Virus record (IMG/VR): IMGVR_UViG_3300021373_000740
Coordinates: 1 to 25,307 of that record
Reading direction: 5' to 3' (one strand)
Origin: a virus
Length of the DNA: 25,307 nt
Below the pieces are notes generated by a model. It was not told where the DNA came from. It saw only the letters and a list, made by a program, of their open reading frames with translations, and did not search any database. This document shows positions 16,375-24,424 of this stretch, piece by piece (positions within the stretch are counted from its first letter, which is position 1; every line of letters starts with the position of its first letter). Both the position numbers and the translations under genes were made by a program.

Positions 16375-17211
16375 TTAGCCGGGATACGACTTCATCACCT
16401 CACTCTTGGCTACGAACATCTCCACAGCTTCAGTGTCTTCGTTGGTCAAAGTAAAGACACCATAGTGCCCAAGCAGACCATTCGACTCGGCCTGTTGGTT
16501 CTTGATGCCCAACCAAAGCGGGTCGTTGATGCCGGGAGCAGCCCCACTACCGTCATGGGTGACGCGGTTGATTCCGTTAGGGATATCTACCTCGATGCTA
16601 TTGACATACCCCGCGAAAGTGATGGCGGGGTATTCGACCCCCACAGGCAACGCGAAATAAAAGGCGTCACCGCTGCCTGCCTCAAGCGGGTCACCCGCAC
16701 TAAGGATGCTGCCGATATCTGTGGTAAGCGGGAAGTTGACTACGTTGCCCACTACCGTTTGGCTCAAGCCAATGCCATTGAGTGAGCGCAAGGCATAGTC
16801 GTCAGGCTCAGCGGGGTTGTTATTGACCGTACGCACGAAAGCAAACCAGTCGCCCTCCTTCTTCTCAAAGAACTCTACGTCCATAAACCTCCCGTCCTGC
16901 TGGTCGGATACGAACGTAGCAGCCCAAGGTCGGTTGCCCTCTACAGACAACGTCTTGAAAATCTTGTTGACAATGGGCTCGTCGTTGAAGACACTCGTGA
17001 TGGTGCTGGGGTATGCTGCCGGCTCGCCCTCCCCGTCTACGGGTAGGCCGTAGAAGTTGTTGCGAACCTCGTTGGTATTGTGCCGGAAGATATTCCCGCC
17101 ACTAAACGTATACAGGTACTGGTTCATACCCTGAATCCACTCAGGCTCAAACGAGTAGAACGAAGGCCACCCCTCAGCAGGTGGGCTATATGTCAGCGTG
17201 TAGTTAGGCAT
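16375..17211 (-). CDS. Virion structural protein, tail-associated (278 aa)
   Basis: Start ATG 17211 overlaps the stop of the previous gene as TAATG; the stop is TAA 16375-16377. The N terminus has GWPSFYSFEPEWIQGMNQYL, then YTFSGGNIFRHN and RNNFYG, then TSVFNDEPIVNKIFKTLSVEG. This series (W-S-F-x-S-F-x-P, Y-x-F-x-G, H-N, N-x-F-Y-G, F-N-x-x-P) is one I associate with a conserved structural protein of Bacteroidota podoviruses, including crAss-like phages. The rest is beta-rich. No signal peptide or membrane segment is seen. It probably belongs to the tail or the stabilisation collar; its precise place is inferred from neighbours only. Confidence 0.6.
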   Translation of the reverse strand: MPNYTLTYSPPAEGWPSFYSFEPEWIQGMNQYLYTFSGGNIFRHNTNEVRNNFYGLPVDGEGEPAAYPSTITSVFNDEPIVNKIFKTLSVEGNRPWAATFVSDQQDGRFMDVEFFEKKEGDWFAFVRTVNNNPAEPDDYALRSLNGIGLSQTVVGNVVNFPLTTDIGSILSAGDPLEAGSGDAFYFALPVGVEYPAITFAGYVNSIEVDIPNGINRVTHDGSGAAPGINDPLWLGIKNQQAESNGLLGHYGVFTLTNEDTEAVEMFVAKSEVMKSYPG

Positions 17212-18140
17212 TACGGACAGGGGGTTCCAACAACAGTTACAATACCGTTAGCTATGGTGTGTGGCGTTCCATTAGCTCCATCAGCGAAGATGTAGTCGCC
17301 GTCAGGTAATGGCGTAGAGGCGTTCTCGTCCAAGAAAATCCAGTCGTACAGTGCAGGATTACCAGATGTCCCGGTTACAGGCACGTTGTAATATGTGTTG
17401 CTTTGTGACGCCCCACATGCTGCACCAACGTCAGAGCCTAGAAACGAACTAAGCCTAACTGGGCAGGCCACGTCAAGGGTGGCTGTACCCGTACAAGAAG
17501 CGGGCTCGACAACTTCCACAAGAAGAGTTTGTGAGCCTGTAGTAATCTTAGGGACCACCATAACAGCATTTCCAACCGAGGTTCCGGTGGTAAAGCTTGC
17601 GTCGCCAGCATCCACCACAACACTAACGGCGTCTCCCGTATCGTAAAACGAAGTGTTGTGCCAGTTGTACTCAGTGACCTGACCGTAAGGCGAATTGGAA
17701 ACCAACGTAGAGGCACACGGGTCAGAGCCGTTTCCGATATAGGTGGGGTTGGTTAATGATGTGGCGCGGTGATACCCGTCTACAGGTGAGCTCAAGGCGT
17801 TGAACGTGTTACTCCCCAATATGGCCCGGATGCCATAGGGCGTGCTGCTTGGGGCGAACGTAATAATCGTAGCGCCCGTATCGGACCCTAACTCTACGTT
17901 TATTTGATACAACCCCGTCGAGGTCATAGACGATGTGATGGTAAGAGGGCATGTCGAGACACACCCATTGCAAACCAACACAGGACCCAGCAGTCCCGTT
18001 CCGCCCGTAGCCTGTCGGTATATGCCGTCGGCGGCGTAGAACCCGTTAGGCGCAGGGGTAGTCAATGTAGCGTCGGTATACACATGTGTAGACGTGGTCA
18101 GCGTAGCGCCATTCAGGTAATAGTTTGAGATAACGCCCAT
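17211..18140 (-). CDS. Beta-rich virion protein with repeated end motifs (309 aa)
   Basis: Starts at ATG 18140, one base after the stop of the large tail protein gene, and ends at TAA 17211-17213 in a TAATG overlap. It is rich in Ser, Thr, Gly and Val with scattered cysteines (VLVCNGCVSTC, SDPCAST, EPASCTG, DVACPV, GAACGAS, GTPCP) and almost no Lys, as in extracellular beta-sheet proteins. A similar unit appears at both ends: YTDATLTTPAPNGFYAADG...C near residues 21-60 and LDENASTPLPDGDYIFADG...C near 270-309. Short units of this D-x(6-9)-G-x-Y type occur in Bacteroidota phage surface proteins (from memory). It may be a tail spike-like or adhesin-like component. No enzyme motif is seen. Confidence 0.55.
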   Translation of the reverse strand: MGVISNYYLNGATLTTSTHVYTDATLTTPAPNGFYAADGIYRQATGGTGLLGPVLVCNGCVSTCPLTITSSMTSTGLYQINVELGSDTGATIITFAPSSTPYGIRAILGSNTFNALSSPVDGYHRATSLTNPTYIGNGSDPCASTLVSNSPYGQVTEYNWHNTSFYDTGDAVSVVVDAGDASFTTGTSVGNAVMVVPKITTGSQTLLVEVVEPASCTGTATLDVACPVRLSSFLGSDVGAACGASQSNTYYNVPVTGTSGNPALYDWIFLDENASTPLPDGDYIFADGANGTPHTIANGIVTVVGTPCP

Positions 18141-18141
18141 A

Positions 18142-21100
18142 TCAGCAGTCGCAATTAGTGGTTATTATTTCTACGTATCCAGCCTCACCAGCAATGACGG
18201 CGGGGTAGGTGTCCGAGCATACCGTAGTGGATTGCTTCCCGGCAATGGTTATGTACGAGATAGAGCCTCCACACGCAGTGTATTGCATCGTTACGTTCTC
18301 GTTGTCACCGTTGTATATTCTGTATTCCTGACAGTTTGCGGCATCGCATACGCACGCGCAGCACGCATCCTCCGCGCGGGTGGCGTCGAAACACAGTGGG
18401 GTGGGAAGAACCGAAGAGTAGTCCCAGATGAGGTACAGATAATCTCCTGTATTCGGCATGGCAAAGTCAGCGGAATACAAGCTCGGTCCACCCACAGGGA
18501 TAATCTCAGTGGACGCGGACAGGATGGCGGTCAAGTCAGCCTGACCCCAGTCGTTGGCGCTACGGACATACCTAAACCGGTCCGAAGGCTTCAGGATGTA
18601 TGTGTCGTTACCAAAGCGGTTAGACCTCATCTCCACAGTAGAAGCGTCGGTAGGTATTACGCCACCGCCCTGTGGACCAGAGAATTCTGTGAACTGACTT
18701 ACGACGGGTACCGTAGCTCCGCTTACGAACTTTATTTGCTGGCTGTGCAGCGGAGAGACAAACGCCCCCTGCTCCCACCGATACTCGTTATGAATCAATT
18801 GACCGGATTCAGATGGGCGCGTCAGGGTGATGAGCTTAATAGTAATCTGGTCTGCATCTGGGCACGACACAGTGATGCTCAATACAAACCTATCAACACC
18901 GGCGTAGTCAATGTCAATGCCAACTTGGTTCTCCTGCACCAAGTCCTTATCTATAAGGGGTATAGGTGTCGGTGAGCTTTGGCTGATGTTCGCAGTAACA
19001 ACTGTATTGTTGTCATACGTGGTAGAAATGTCGATAGTGTCGGCGGGATTCGCTTGAGCAACAATCTCATAGGACACCGTAACATCACCAACTGAAGAGC
19101 CGACGTCAACGCAAAACGATGTGCCCGGTCGCTCAAGCAGAAACGTCTGCGTTACGCCACAGTCAATACACTCGATGGGCCCGCGTAGCTGGTTCTCGTT
19201 GCTGGCCAAGACGTACTCGTTCATATACGGGTCGTATCCGCCTAGCTTCTGCGTATTGAAGCTCTCGATAAACTCATCGCGGAACCAGCTCCGCATACCG
19301 TTTTCACTGATGACCTCGAGCTGCTCTTTTTGCTCATCGCCGTACAGGTGTATGACGGCACCGCGCTTGGCGTCAGTAAAGAACTTATGCGGTCCCCACT
19401 CCGCAAAGCTCTCGGGGTTGTTGCTGATACCAAAGTCCTCGATGCGGGCCACCTGCGTACCCAACACCTCAGGCACCGAAGCCACAACGCTCTCACCAGT
19501 GGTGTCTGTAAGGAGGTTCTTACCCGCCAAGACGTAGCTAATCTTATCCTCCTGCAACGTGAGGATATCGGTGCGCCTACCGAACAGCTTCTCTACAGGC
19601 CCATAGCTATCCTCCAGTGGCTTGAAGTTGAGCAAGCCAAGGTTGAACTCATTGAGCTTGTTGAGGTTCGTCTCATCGTTGTATACGCCGCTGTACGTCA
19701 GGTCGGCAAAACGCCGAATCTCTTTGTAGTCCTGCTCGCTGACGGTAGTCACCCTGTTCCCAAGAGTGATGGGCTTACCATTGATTGAGTCACGAATCTT
19801 ATAGCTCTCTACGCCATTGCCAAACGCGATACAATTGAAGAACCCCGTGTCAATGATGGCGTTCTGCGTAGCTGATTGGTTCTGTAGGTTTCCGGTGTGG
19901 TACCTATTGCCTGTGCCGGAATCCAATACAATATTATAAGAGGTAGGGGACTCATACCACAGGTCAGCGAGGGCATCTTGTGGAAGCGTTTCAAGGATGA
20001 GCGCGTCGTTGACCGTAACAATCTGCACGCGGAGCTTGACGCACGATTTCCTTCCGCCGCCTATGTTGGCTCCAGTTAAACCATTGCACGACGCTGTTCC
20101 TTTGATGACGAGTTGCGGTATGGCGCCGAGCGTATCTACCTTCAGCCTAACCGAAGACGCAAAATCGCCAGTGTCAAAAGCGGGCCAAGAGGTGTTTTCA
20201 GGGTCTACAACAACATCATATTCGCTGGTGTCACCGCCTTGAACAAACTGAGACGTTAGCCTAGTTATGACGTCGTCTTGGTTGTAGAAGAAGTCAGTGA
20301 AGTCGGTGTAGTCCTGCTGAGCGGTAAAGTATTCTTTGACGAGCAAAAACCTCGATTCACAGCTATTGTTTCCGTCTCCGACGCCCCTCCTGTCGACCTT
20401 AAATCCGATAAAGATTCTTGAGCCTGCACCAATAGAACCCGATAAAGTATCTACGGATACAAATGGATACTGATTAGTTACCCCCGAAATGATGCCTCCG
20501 AGAGGTCCTACGCATCCTTTCTGCCACTTTGAGTCGTATACCGCATTGGCGTCCGCATTGATGTCTATGTCGTCAGACTCAAACAACATATACGTACCGG
20601 CAATAGCAGGAATATCAGAGGGGTTTTCAGACAACTCTCCGACAGCGTATACCTTTTTCTCTTTTACCGTTACGTAAGTGCAGTCACCAATAGCGCCTTG
20701 ACAATCGGCCTTTACGACATACCTATCTCCCTTCTCCACCTTAGCGGCCTGCTCTCCCTCAAGGAGGCAGTACTTGCCACCGGCAAAATCAAAGAAGAAC
20801 TGACTGTAGATGGTCTCGTACCCCTCGCGGTCTGGCTTGATAACAAGCTTGTATCGGTCGGCCCAATATGGCGCTGGGTTCCAGAATGGAATCTGCACCC
20901 GCAGTTGATTGCGCATAATGGAATCTCCACACGGTATGTGTATCTGATTACGCTCGCTAACGAGCGCCGTACTGGAACGACCATACTCGTCCATATACAC
21001 GATGCCCACCTCATAGCTTCGGTTGCTGTGCAGGCTGCGCTGAGACCCTATAGAAAAGTAGTTGACGTACGTCTTTGCTGTATCCAGCTCTAAAACCTCA

Positions 21101-21480
21101 AAGGAATTGGTGGCCCCGCTACTATACTGAGGTATGGGAAACACCAACTGAAAGGTGTCATCGCTGATGACGGTACCACGGACAGGGTCGCCAAGGGCGT
21201 CAATTCCCGTGCCCAACAAGTTTTGCGGGTCCGGCGTACCTCCGGTAGCTGTAAGCGGGAAAGAGGCATTCCACGCGTTGGTGAGGATAGACTGGTTGGA
21301 GTTAGCAAACTGAGCTGGGTCAGTCTCGATTTGATAAGGCCACCCAATAGAATTTGAGAACCCCGGGCTAAGACACATATCGGACAAGGTGGCGTAGTCA
21401 CTGTCCAATACATAGCTCCACTGCACGGTACTCTCTGGGTAGTGGAGGTGGGTACAGCGCCGCCCCCTGATAAACTCCAA
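18142..21480 (-). CDS. C-terminal part of stabilisation / tail-tube-like protein (frameshifted; 1,112 aa as read)
   Basis: The frame is open from about 21525, but its only early starts are TTG 21480 and ATG 21378, neither with a ribosome site, so it is better read as the continuation of the gene at 22775. The protein includes SYEVGIVYMDEYGRSSTALVSE, a long beta-rich middle, and a segment SYGPVEKLFGRRTDILTLQEDKI...GYDPYMNEYVLA that looks like the beta-propeller-like part of large phage stabilisation / tail tubular B proteins. The last ~85 residues carry ten cysteines (DACCACVCDAANC ... TACGG ... TVCSD ... NCDC), a compact, probably metal-bound or disulfide-bonded end. The stop is TGA 18142-18144. 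Joined to the upstream part, the protein is about 1,540 residues. Confidence 0.75.
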   Translation of the reverse strand: MEFIRGRRCTHLHYPESTVQWSYVLDSDYATLSDMCLSPGFSNSIGWPYQIETDPAQFANSNQSILTNAWNASFPLTATGGTPDPQNLLGTGIDALGDPVRGTVISDDTFQLVFPIPQYSSGATNSFEVLELDTAKTYVNYFSIGSQRSLHSNRSYEVGIVYMDEYGRSSTALVSERNQIHIPCGDSIMRNQLRVQIPFWNPAPYWADRYKLVIKPDREGYETIYSQFFFDFAGGKYCLLEGEQAAKVEKGDRYVVKADCQGAIGDCTYVTVKEKKVYAVGELSENPSDIPAIAGTYMLFESDDIDINADANAVYDSKWQKGCVGPLGGIISGVTNQYPFVSVDTLSGSIGAGSRIFIGFKVDRRGVGDGNNSCESRFLLVKEYFTAQQDYTDFTDFFYNQDDVITRLTSQFVQGGDTSEYDVVVDPENTSWPAFDTGDFASSVRLKVDTLGAIPQLVIKGTASCNGLTGANIGGGRKSCVKLRVQIVTVNDALILETLPQDALADLWYESPTSYNIVLDSGTGNRYHTGNLQNQSATQNAIIDTGFFNCIAFGNGVESYKIRDSINGKPITLGNRVTTVSEQDYKEIRRFADLTYSGVYNDETNLNKLNEFNLGLLNFKPLEDSYGPVEKLFGRRTDILTLQEDKISYVLAGKNLLTDTTGESVVASVPEVLGTQVARIEDFGISNNPESFAEWGPHKFFTDAKRGAVIHLYGDEQKEQLEVISENGMRSWFRDEFIESFNTQKLGGYDPYMNEYVLASNENQLRGPIECIDCGVTQTFLLERPGTSFCVDVGSSVGDVTVSYEIVAQANPADTIDISTTYDNNTVVTANISQSSPTPIPLIDKDLVQENQVGIDIDYAGVDRFVLSITVSCPDADQITIKLITLTRPSESGQLIHNEYRWEQGAFVSPLHSQQIKFVSGATVPVVSQFTEFSGPQGGGVIPTDASTVEMRSNRFGNDTYILKPSDRFRYVRSANDWGQADLTAILSASTEIIPVGGPSLYSADFAMPNTGDYLYLIWDYSSVLPTPLCFDATRAEDACCACVCDAANCQEYRIYNGDNENVTMQYTACGGSISYITIAGKQSTTVCSDTYPAVIAGEAGYVEIITTNCDC

Positions 21481-22775
21481 GACGTATGGCGTATGCGAAG
21501 AGACATGCTCAATGAGTCTCCAATCTCAAGGTTCGCGAAGTTGTTGATGGTAAACTGAAGGGTAAGCTCAGGCTGCAAGCTCAATCCACCCAACAGGTAA
21601 GTCGTGGCGTTGGATACCGCGTAGGTAAACGTGCTAGACCCTAGGTCTTCCTTAATGTGTGTGGCAAAATAGTTGAGGCGGATAGGAACTCCGGGACGCT
21701 CAATAAGGTCGTAGCCCTCAAGGTAATTCCCATAGACAAGTCTGTTGCCCATAAGCGTCTGCGCTTTAGCCAACCGAGGCACATTGTCGTACAGACGAAG
21801 TATCTCGCTCTCATTAAGAATGGTGAAGATTTTGCTGTTGTCAAACTCATACGCAAACGTGGAGTTGTCCGCTATGCCGTCTTGCTGTTTGTTAAACTTT
21901 TCAATGACGCGGATGATGTTGTCATCCATCTCCTTGAATAGGATATCGAAACCCTTAACAAGGTTACCGCCAGTATTTATAGTGACGATGGCATTGTTGA
22001 TAGCGTTCTCCATACCCTCATTGGTGAGGCTTTCAGGAGAGAAAAAGAACCCTTGAGCAGAGAAGGCAGGGCCAGAAAACTGTGAGGTGGCAGAGTACTC
22101 GTCCTCTTCGTACCGATACCGATATCCGAAGCAGATGAATCTCTCCTCCATGTAGTTGTTCTCGGACTGAGTGTTAGAGACCGATACCAAAGGGGCCGTC
22201 CTTGGAGCAGCCTTAATCACAAGAATGCGCTCACCAATCTCCCCATTGTCTATGAATGCAGTGGGCTGCGGATAGGAGCGCGTAACATTGATGCGCCGTG
22301 GGGGGTTGATGTCGTCTGTGAAGAACAGCAGGTCGTCAACCAAGTTGATTCCCGTGAATAGATACTGAGGGTTGAAGTTCAGCGTTGTGTTTAGCCCGCC
22401 TCCGTCATCAATACTGACCACGTGATAGGTCAGCACATCGCTTGTAGTGTTGTACGAAACAACGAGGTCGAGCCTGCCAGTGGCCCCCTCAGTAAACGCC
22501 GGGTCATGCACAAACCAGTACATGGTCTCGTTGGCCCCGTCGCTATACGCCCCCAAACAGGTGGCGTTATCACTCAAGGGCGTGCCCGTAGGTGGGTAGA
22601 CCAGCGTAGTGAGCTGAGTGTTGCCCTTGCTATTCTCTACGGCACCAATCTCGGAGTCCTCGGTAGAACCCATGCGGATGTTCTGAGCATCGATATACTC
22701 TCCGTTCGGAACAAGGCGCTCGTCAACGCTCTTGTTCATCCGGCCCTTGATGAAGTTCCTTACCAGATTTGCCAT
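21090..22775 (-). CDS. N-terminal part of stabilisation / tail-tube-like protein (561 aa as read; true sequence to ~residue 436)
   Basis: Starts at ATG 22775 in a TAATG overlap with the preceding gene. The opening, VDERLVPNGEYIDAQNIRMG then SEIGAVENSKGN, is the classic start of large podovirus stabilisation / tail-tubular proteins, which wrap the neck and tail. YLFTGINLVDDLLFFTDDINPPRRINV is a further family hallmark. After about residue 436 (GGGAVPTSTTQRV onward) the text becomes Ser/Thr/Arg/Leu-rich and loses family character, so residues ~437-561 are a shadow frame. The true continuation is in the -1 frame, beginning RRCTHLHYPESTVQWSYVL. A single missing base at the G5 run explains this. 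Confidence 0.8.
   Translation of the reverse strand: MANLVRNFIKGRMNKSVDERLVPNGEYIDAQNIRMGSTEDSEIGAVENSKGNTQLTTLVYPPTGTPLSDNATCLGAYSDGANETMYWFVHDPAFTEGATGRLDLVVSYNTTSDVLTYHVVSIDDGGGLNTTLNFNPQYLFTGINLVDDLLFFTDDINPPRRINVTRSYPQPTAFIDNGEIGERILVIKAAPRTAPLVSVSNTQSENNYMEERFICFGYRYRYEEDEYSATSQFSGPAFSAQGFFFSPESLTNEGMENAINNAIVTINTGGNLVKGFDILFKEMDDNIIRVIEKFNKQQDGIADNSTFAYEFDNSKIFTILNESEILRLYDNVPRLAKAQTLMGNRLVYGNYLEGYDLIERPGVPIRLNYFATHIKEDLGSSTFTYAVSNATTYLLGGLSLQPELTLQFTINNFANLEIGDSLSMSLRIRHTSWSLSGGGAVPTSTTQRVPCSGAMYWTVTTPPCPICVLARGSQILLGGLIKSRLTQLSLLTPTSLSSPTRGMPLSRLQLPEVRRTRKTCWARELTPLATLSVVPSSAMTPFSWCFPYLSIVAGPPIPLRF
21463..21467 (-). other. Frameshift site: G5 run (C5 on plus strand)
   Basis: On the coding strand the run TCAGGGGGCGG marks the switch from the 22775 frame to the frame of 18142-21480. 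Inserting one G gives the smooth reading TSWSLSGG-RRCTHLHYPE. A canonical X-XXY-YYZ slippery heptamer is absent (A-GGG-GGC fails at the first base), which favours a homopolymer sequencing or assembly error, or a real deletion, over programmed frameshifting. Confidence 0.65.
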
Positions 22776-23698
22776 TACTTAATCCACTTGTCGCGACCAC
22801 GCAGGTTCATAAGCAACCGTCCCGGGTGGATGTTGCTGATGCGAATCTTAGCGTTGCGTAGAAGCGCGTTCTTCTTTTTGCGGGCCCGGCTTACAATGTA
22901 TTCCTGTACGCCGAGCTTGGCGTCAAGGATAGCGTATTGGATATACGCATATACGTAGTCCTCAAACAGCTTATTGACCGTGATAGCGGTATTGTCACCA
23001 CCCTCCATACCGTCGCTGACGTACTCGAGGATGCACAGCTCGTCAGCCATATCAGAGCTGAAGTTGATGACACCACCCTTACGGTCGATGCTGAAGGTGG
23101 GGTTGGCGTTAGCCGTCTCCGTATTCAATCCATACCGAGCGCCGATATTGTAATCGAAATACCAATCGCCATCGCAGCAGTATCCAAACTGGCCATCGAA
23201 CTGGCTGTTGCCGTTGATGTAGATGCTCTTCTTGGTTCCCGTGATGCGTTCGTAATCGATGGTAGAATCCTGAGGGCGTAGCGTAGCTCCCGTCTCATCG
23301 AATAGGATGCGGCAGTTGTTGTCCTGTAGGTATGCTGAACTCCAGTTCGTCTGAATATTCTCCGTTAACGGTCGGAGGATTCCGTCCTTATACAGGGAGA
23401 TGCGGACCCAGTTGACATAGTCGGGAGGAAGCACAAAGCGGAGCCTATCGCATACGCTAAGCTCGAGAATCTTAACCTCCTTGAACGCATCGTAGTTGAG
23501 CTCTTGGATAGCTCGCTTGGCATGGAACAACACCTTGTACCGCTCCTCGTTATTGACCAAGGAGTGGTTGCCGTTATACATCAACAGGAAGTTGTTGACG
23601 ATATCCTGCAACGAGACGTACTGGTAGCTGCCCCAGTTGGCATCCTCGGGAGCGATGCCCCCGTTCTCATAATACTGGTAGTCTGTGATGTATGCCAT
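22775..23698 (-). CDS. Neck / ring-like structural protein (307 aa)
   Basis: The ATG at 23698 overlaps the previous stop (TAATG) and the TAA at 22775-22777 overlaps the next start in the same way. Sequence marks are VSLQDIVNNFLLMYNG, LFHAKRAIQELNYDAFKE, and LPPDYVNWVRI in the first 110 residues, and a basic C-terminal end (RARKKKNALLRNAKIRI ... LRGRDKWIK). This arrangement (F-H-A-K-R-x-I-Q-E-L-N-Y-D, L-P-x-D-Y-V-x-x-V) recurs in structural proteins of crAss-like and other Bacteroidota podoviruses, where it is placed in the portal-proximal ring or neck. It precedes the stabilisation protein, as an adaptor would. Alternative: tail tubular protein A-like. Confidence 0.68.
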   Translation of the reverse strand: MAYITDYQYYENGGIAPEDANWGSYQYVSLQDIVNNFLLMYNGNHSLVNNEERYKVLFHAKRAIQELNYDAFKEVKILELSVCDRLRFVLPPDYVNWVRISLYKDGILRPLTENIQTNWSSAYLQDNNCRILFDETGATLRPQDSTIDYERITGTKKSIYINGNSQFDGQFGYCCDGDWYFDYNIGARYGLNTETANANPTFSIDRKGGVINFSSDMADELCILEYVSDGMEGGDNTAITVNKLFEDYVYAYIQYAILDAKLGVQEYIVSRARKKKNALLRNAKIRISNIHPGRLLMNLRGRDKWIK

Positions 23699-24411
23699 TA
23701 CTGCTGTTCTTCTGCGTTAGCGTACTGATAGACATCGCCCTCGCGGATGCTCATGCCTGCCATCTGCAAGATGCGATAAACCAATCGGGGCTCGTCATCG
23801 ATGGGAAGCTCAAAGTCTTGGTAGTCGGTAGACGACTGATTGAATACAGGCTCTCCGTTAGCGAGCGTGATGTACGTCCACTTCGGGTCGAAGGGATACC
23901 GCACATACTGAGCCACCACATCGCCCGGTGCATACGTCGTTGCCGTAGGGTAGATGGTCACGACCTGCCCGGCAGCGGGGTTGTCGATGGTATACGCGGG
24001 GTACTGCGCCGACGGAGCCGTCAAGTTTGAGTTGGCCAGCAGGGTGATGCGGCTGTGCGTAACGGGCTCAGCCTCAGCGCCATTGACCAATACCTTGTTC
24101 AGCAGGTAGTAGTCGTCACCTGTGGTAGCTTGACTAGGGGTGAAGAACAGGTTGTTTGAATCCTGCGTCAGGGGACCAGACACGGAGAAGATGTCGATGT
24201 CTTCGTTGATGCCCTTGGTCATATTGGCATAGTCCGTACCAGACATACGCGCGTTCTCTGCGTTGATGGCTTGGTTGAGACCCGTGAAGTAGTTCTCGAA
24301 AATCTCTAGCTGCGCCTGCTTAGCAAACAGGTTGAAGTCGGAAGGAGAGACGTAACCGTAATTGTTCTTGTTGAGAATCGACAATACGGTTTGACGGACT
24401 GAATCAATCAT
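23698..24411 (-). CDS. Neck / adaptor-like structural protein (237 aa)
   Basis: Starts at ATG 24411, 13 bases after the stop of the CHU_C gene, and ends at TAA 23698-23700. The first 60 residues (MIDSVRQTVLSILNKNNYGY, SPSDFNLFAKQAQLEIFENY) form helices typical of a phage head-tail connector or ring protein; NKxNxGYxSPxxFNxFAxQAQ is a pattern I recognise from Bacteroidota phage structural proteins. The middle is Thr/Pro/Ala-rich and beta-like (TIYPTATTYAPGDVVAQYVRYP), and the end is acidic and helical. Together with the next gene it likely forms the ring below the portal. The portal itself is not in the window. Confidence 0.66.
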   Translation of the reverse strand: MIDSVRQTVLSILNKNNYGYVSPSDFNLFAKQAQLEIFENYFTGLNQAINAENARMSGTDYANMTKGINEDIDIFSVSGPLTQDSNNLFFTPSQATTGDDYYLLNKVLVNGAEAEPVTHSRITLLANSNLTAPSAQYPAYTIDNPAAGQVVTIYPTATTYAPGDVVAQYVRYPFDPKWTYITLANGEPVFNQSSTDYQDFELPIDDEPRLVYRILQMAGMSIREGDVYQYANAEEQQ

Positions 24412-24415
24412 TCCC

Positions 24416-24423
24416 TAAAGATA
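24416..24423 (-). promoter_or_regulatory. TAnnTTTA element before the 237-aa gene
   Basis: TATCTTTA on the minus strand lies in the 13-base gap after the CHU_C gene stop and 4 bases before ATG 24411. It is the third copy of this pattern among the three real gaps. No -33 element is visible; GGGA follows directly but is too close to the ATG for a Shine-Dalgarno site. Confidence 0.28.
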
Positions 24424-24424
24424 A

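Noticed and set aside
21455-21475. Programmed -1 ribosomal frameshift at the G5 run
   Set aside because: A-GGG-GGC is not a canonical slippery heptamer and I see no strong stem-loop just downstream; a lost base is simpler, though read data would decide.
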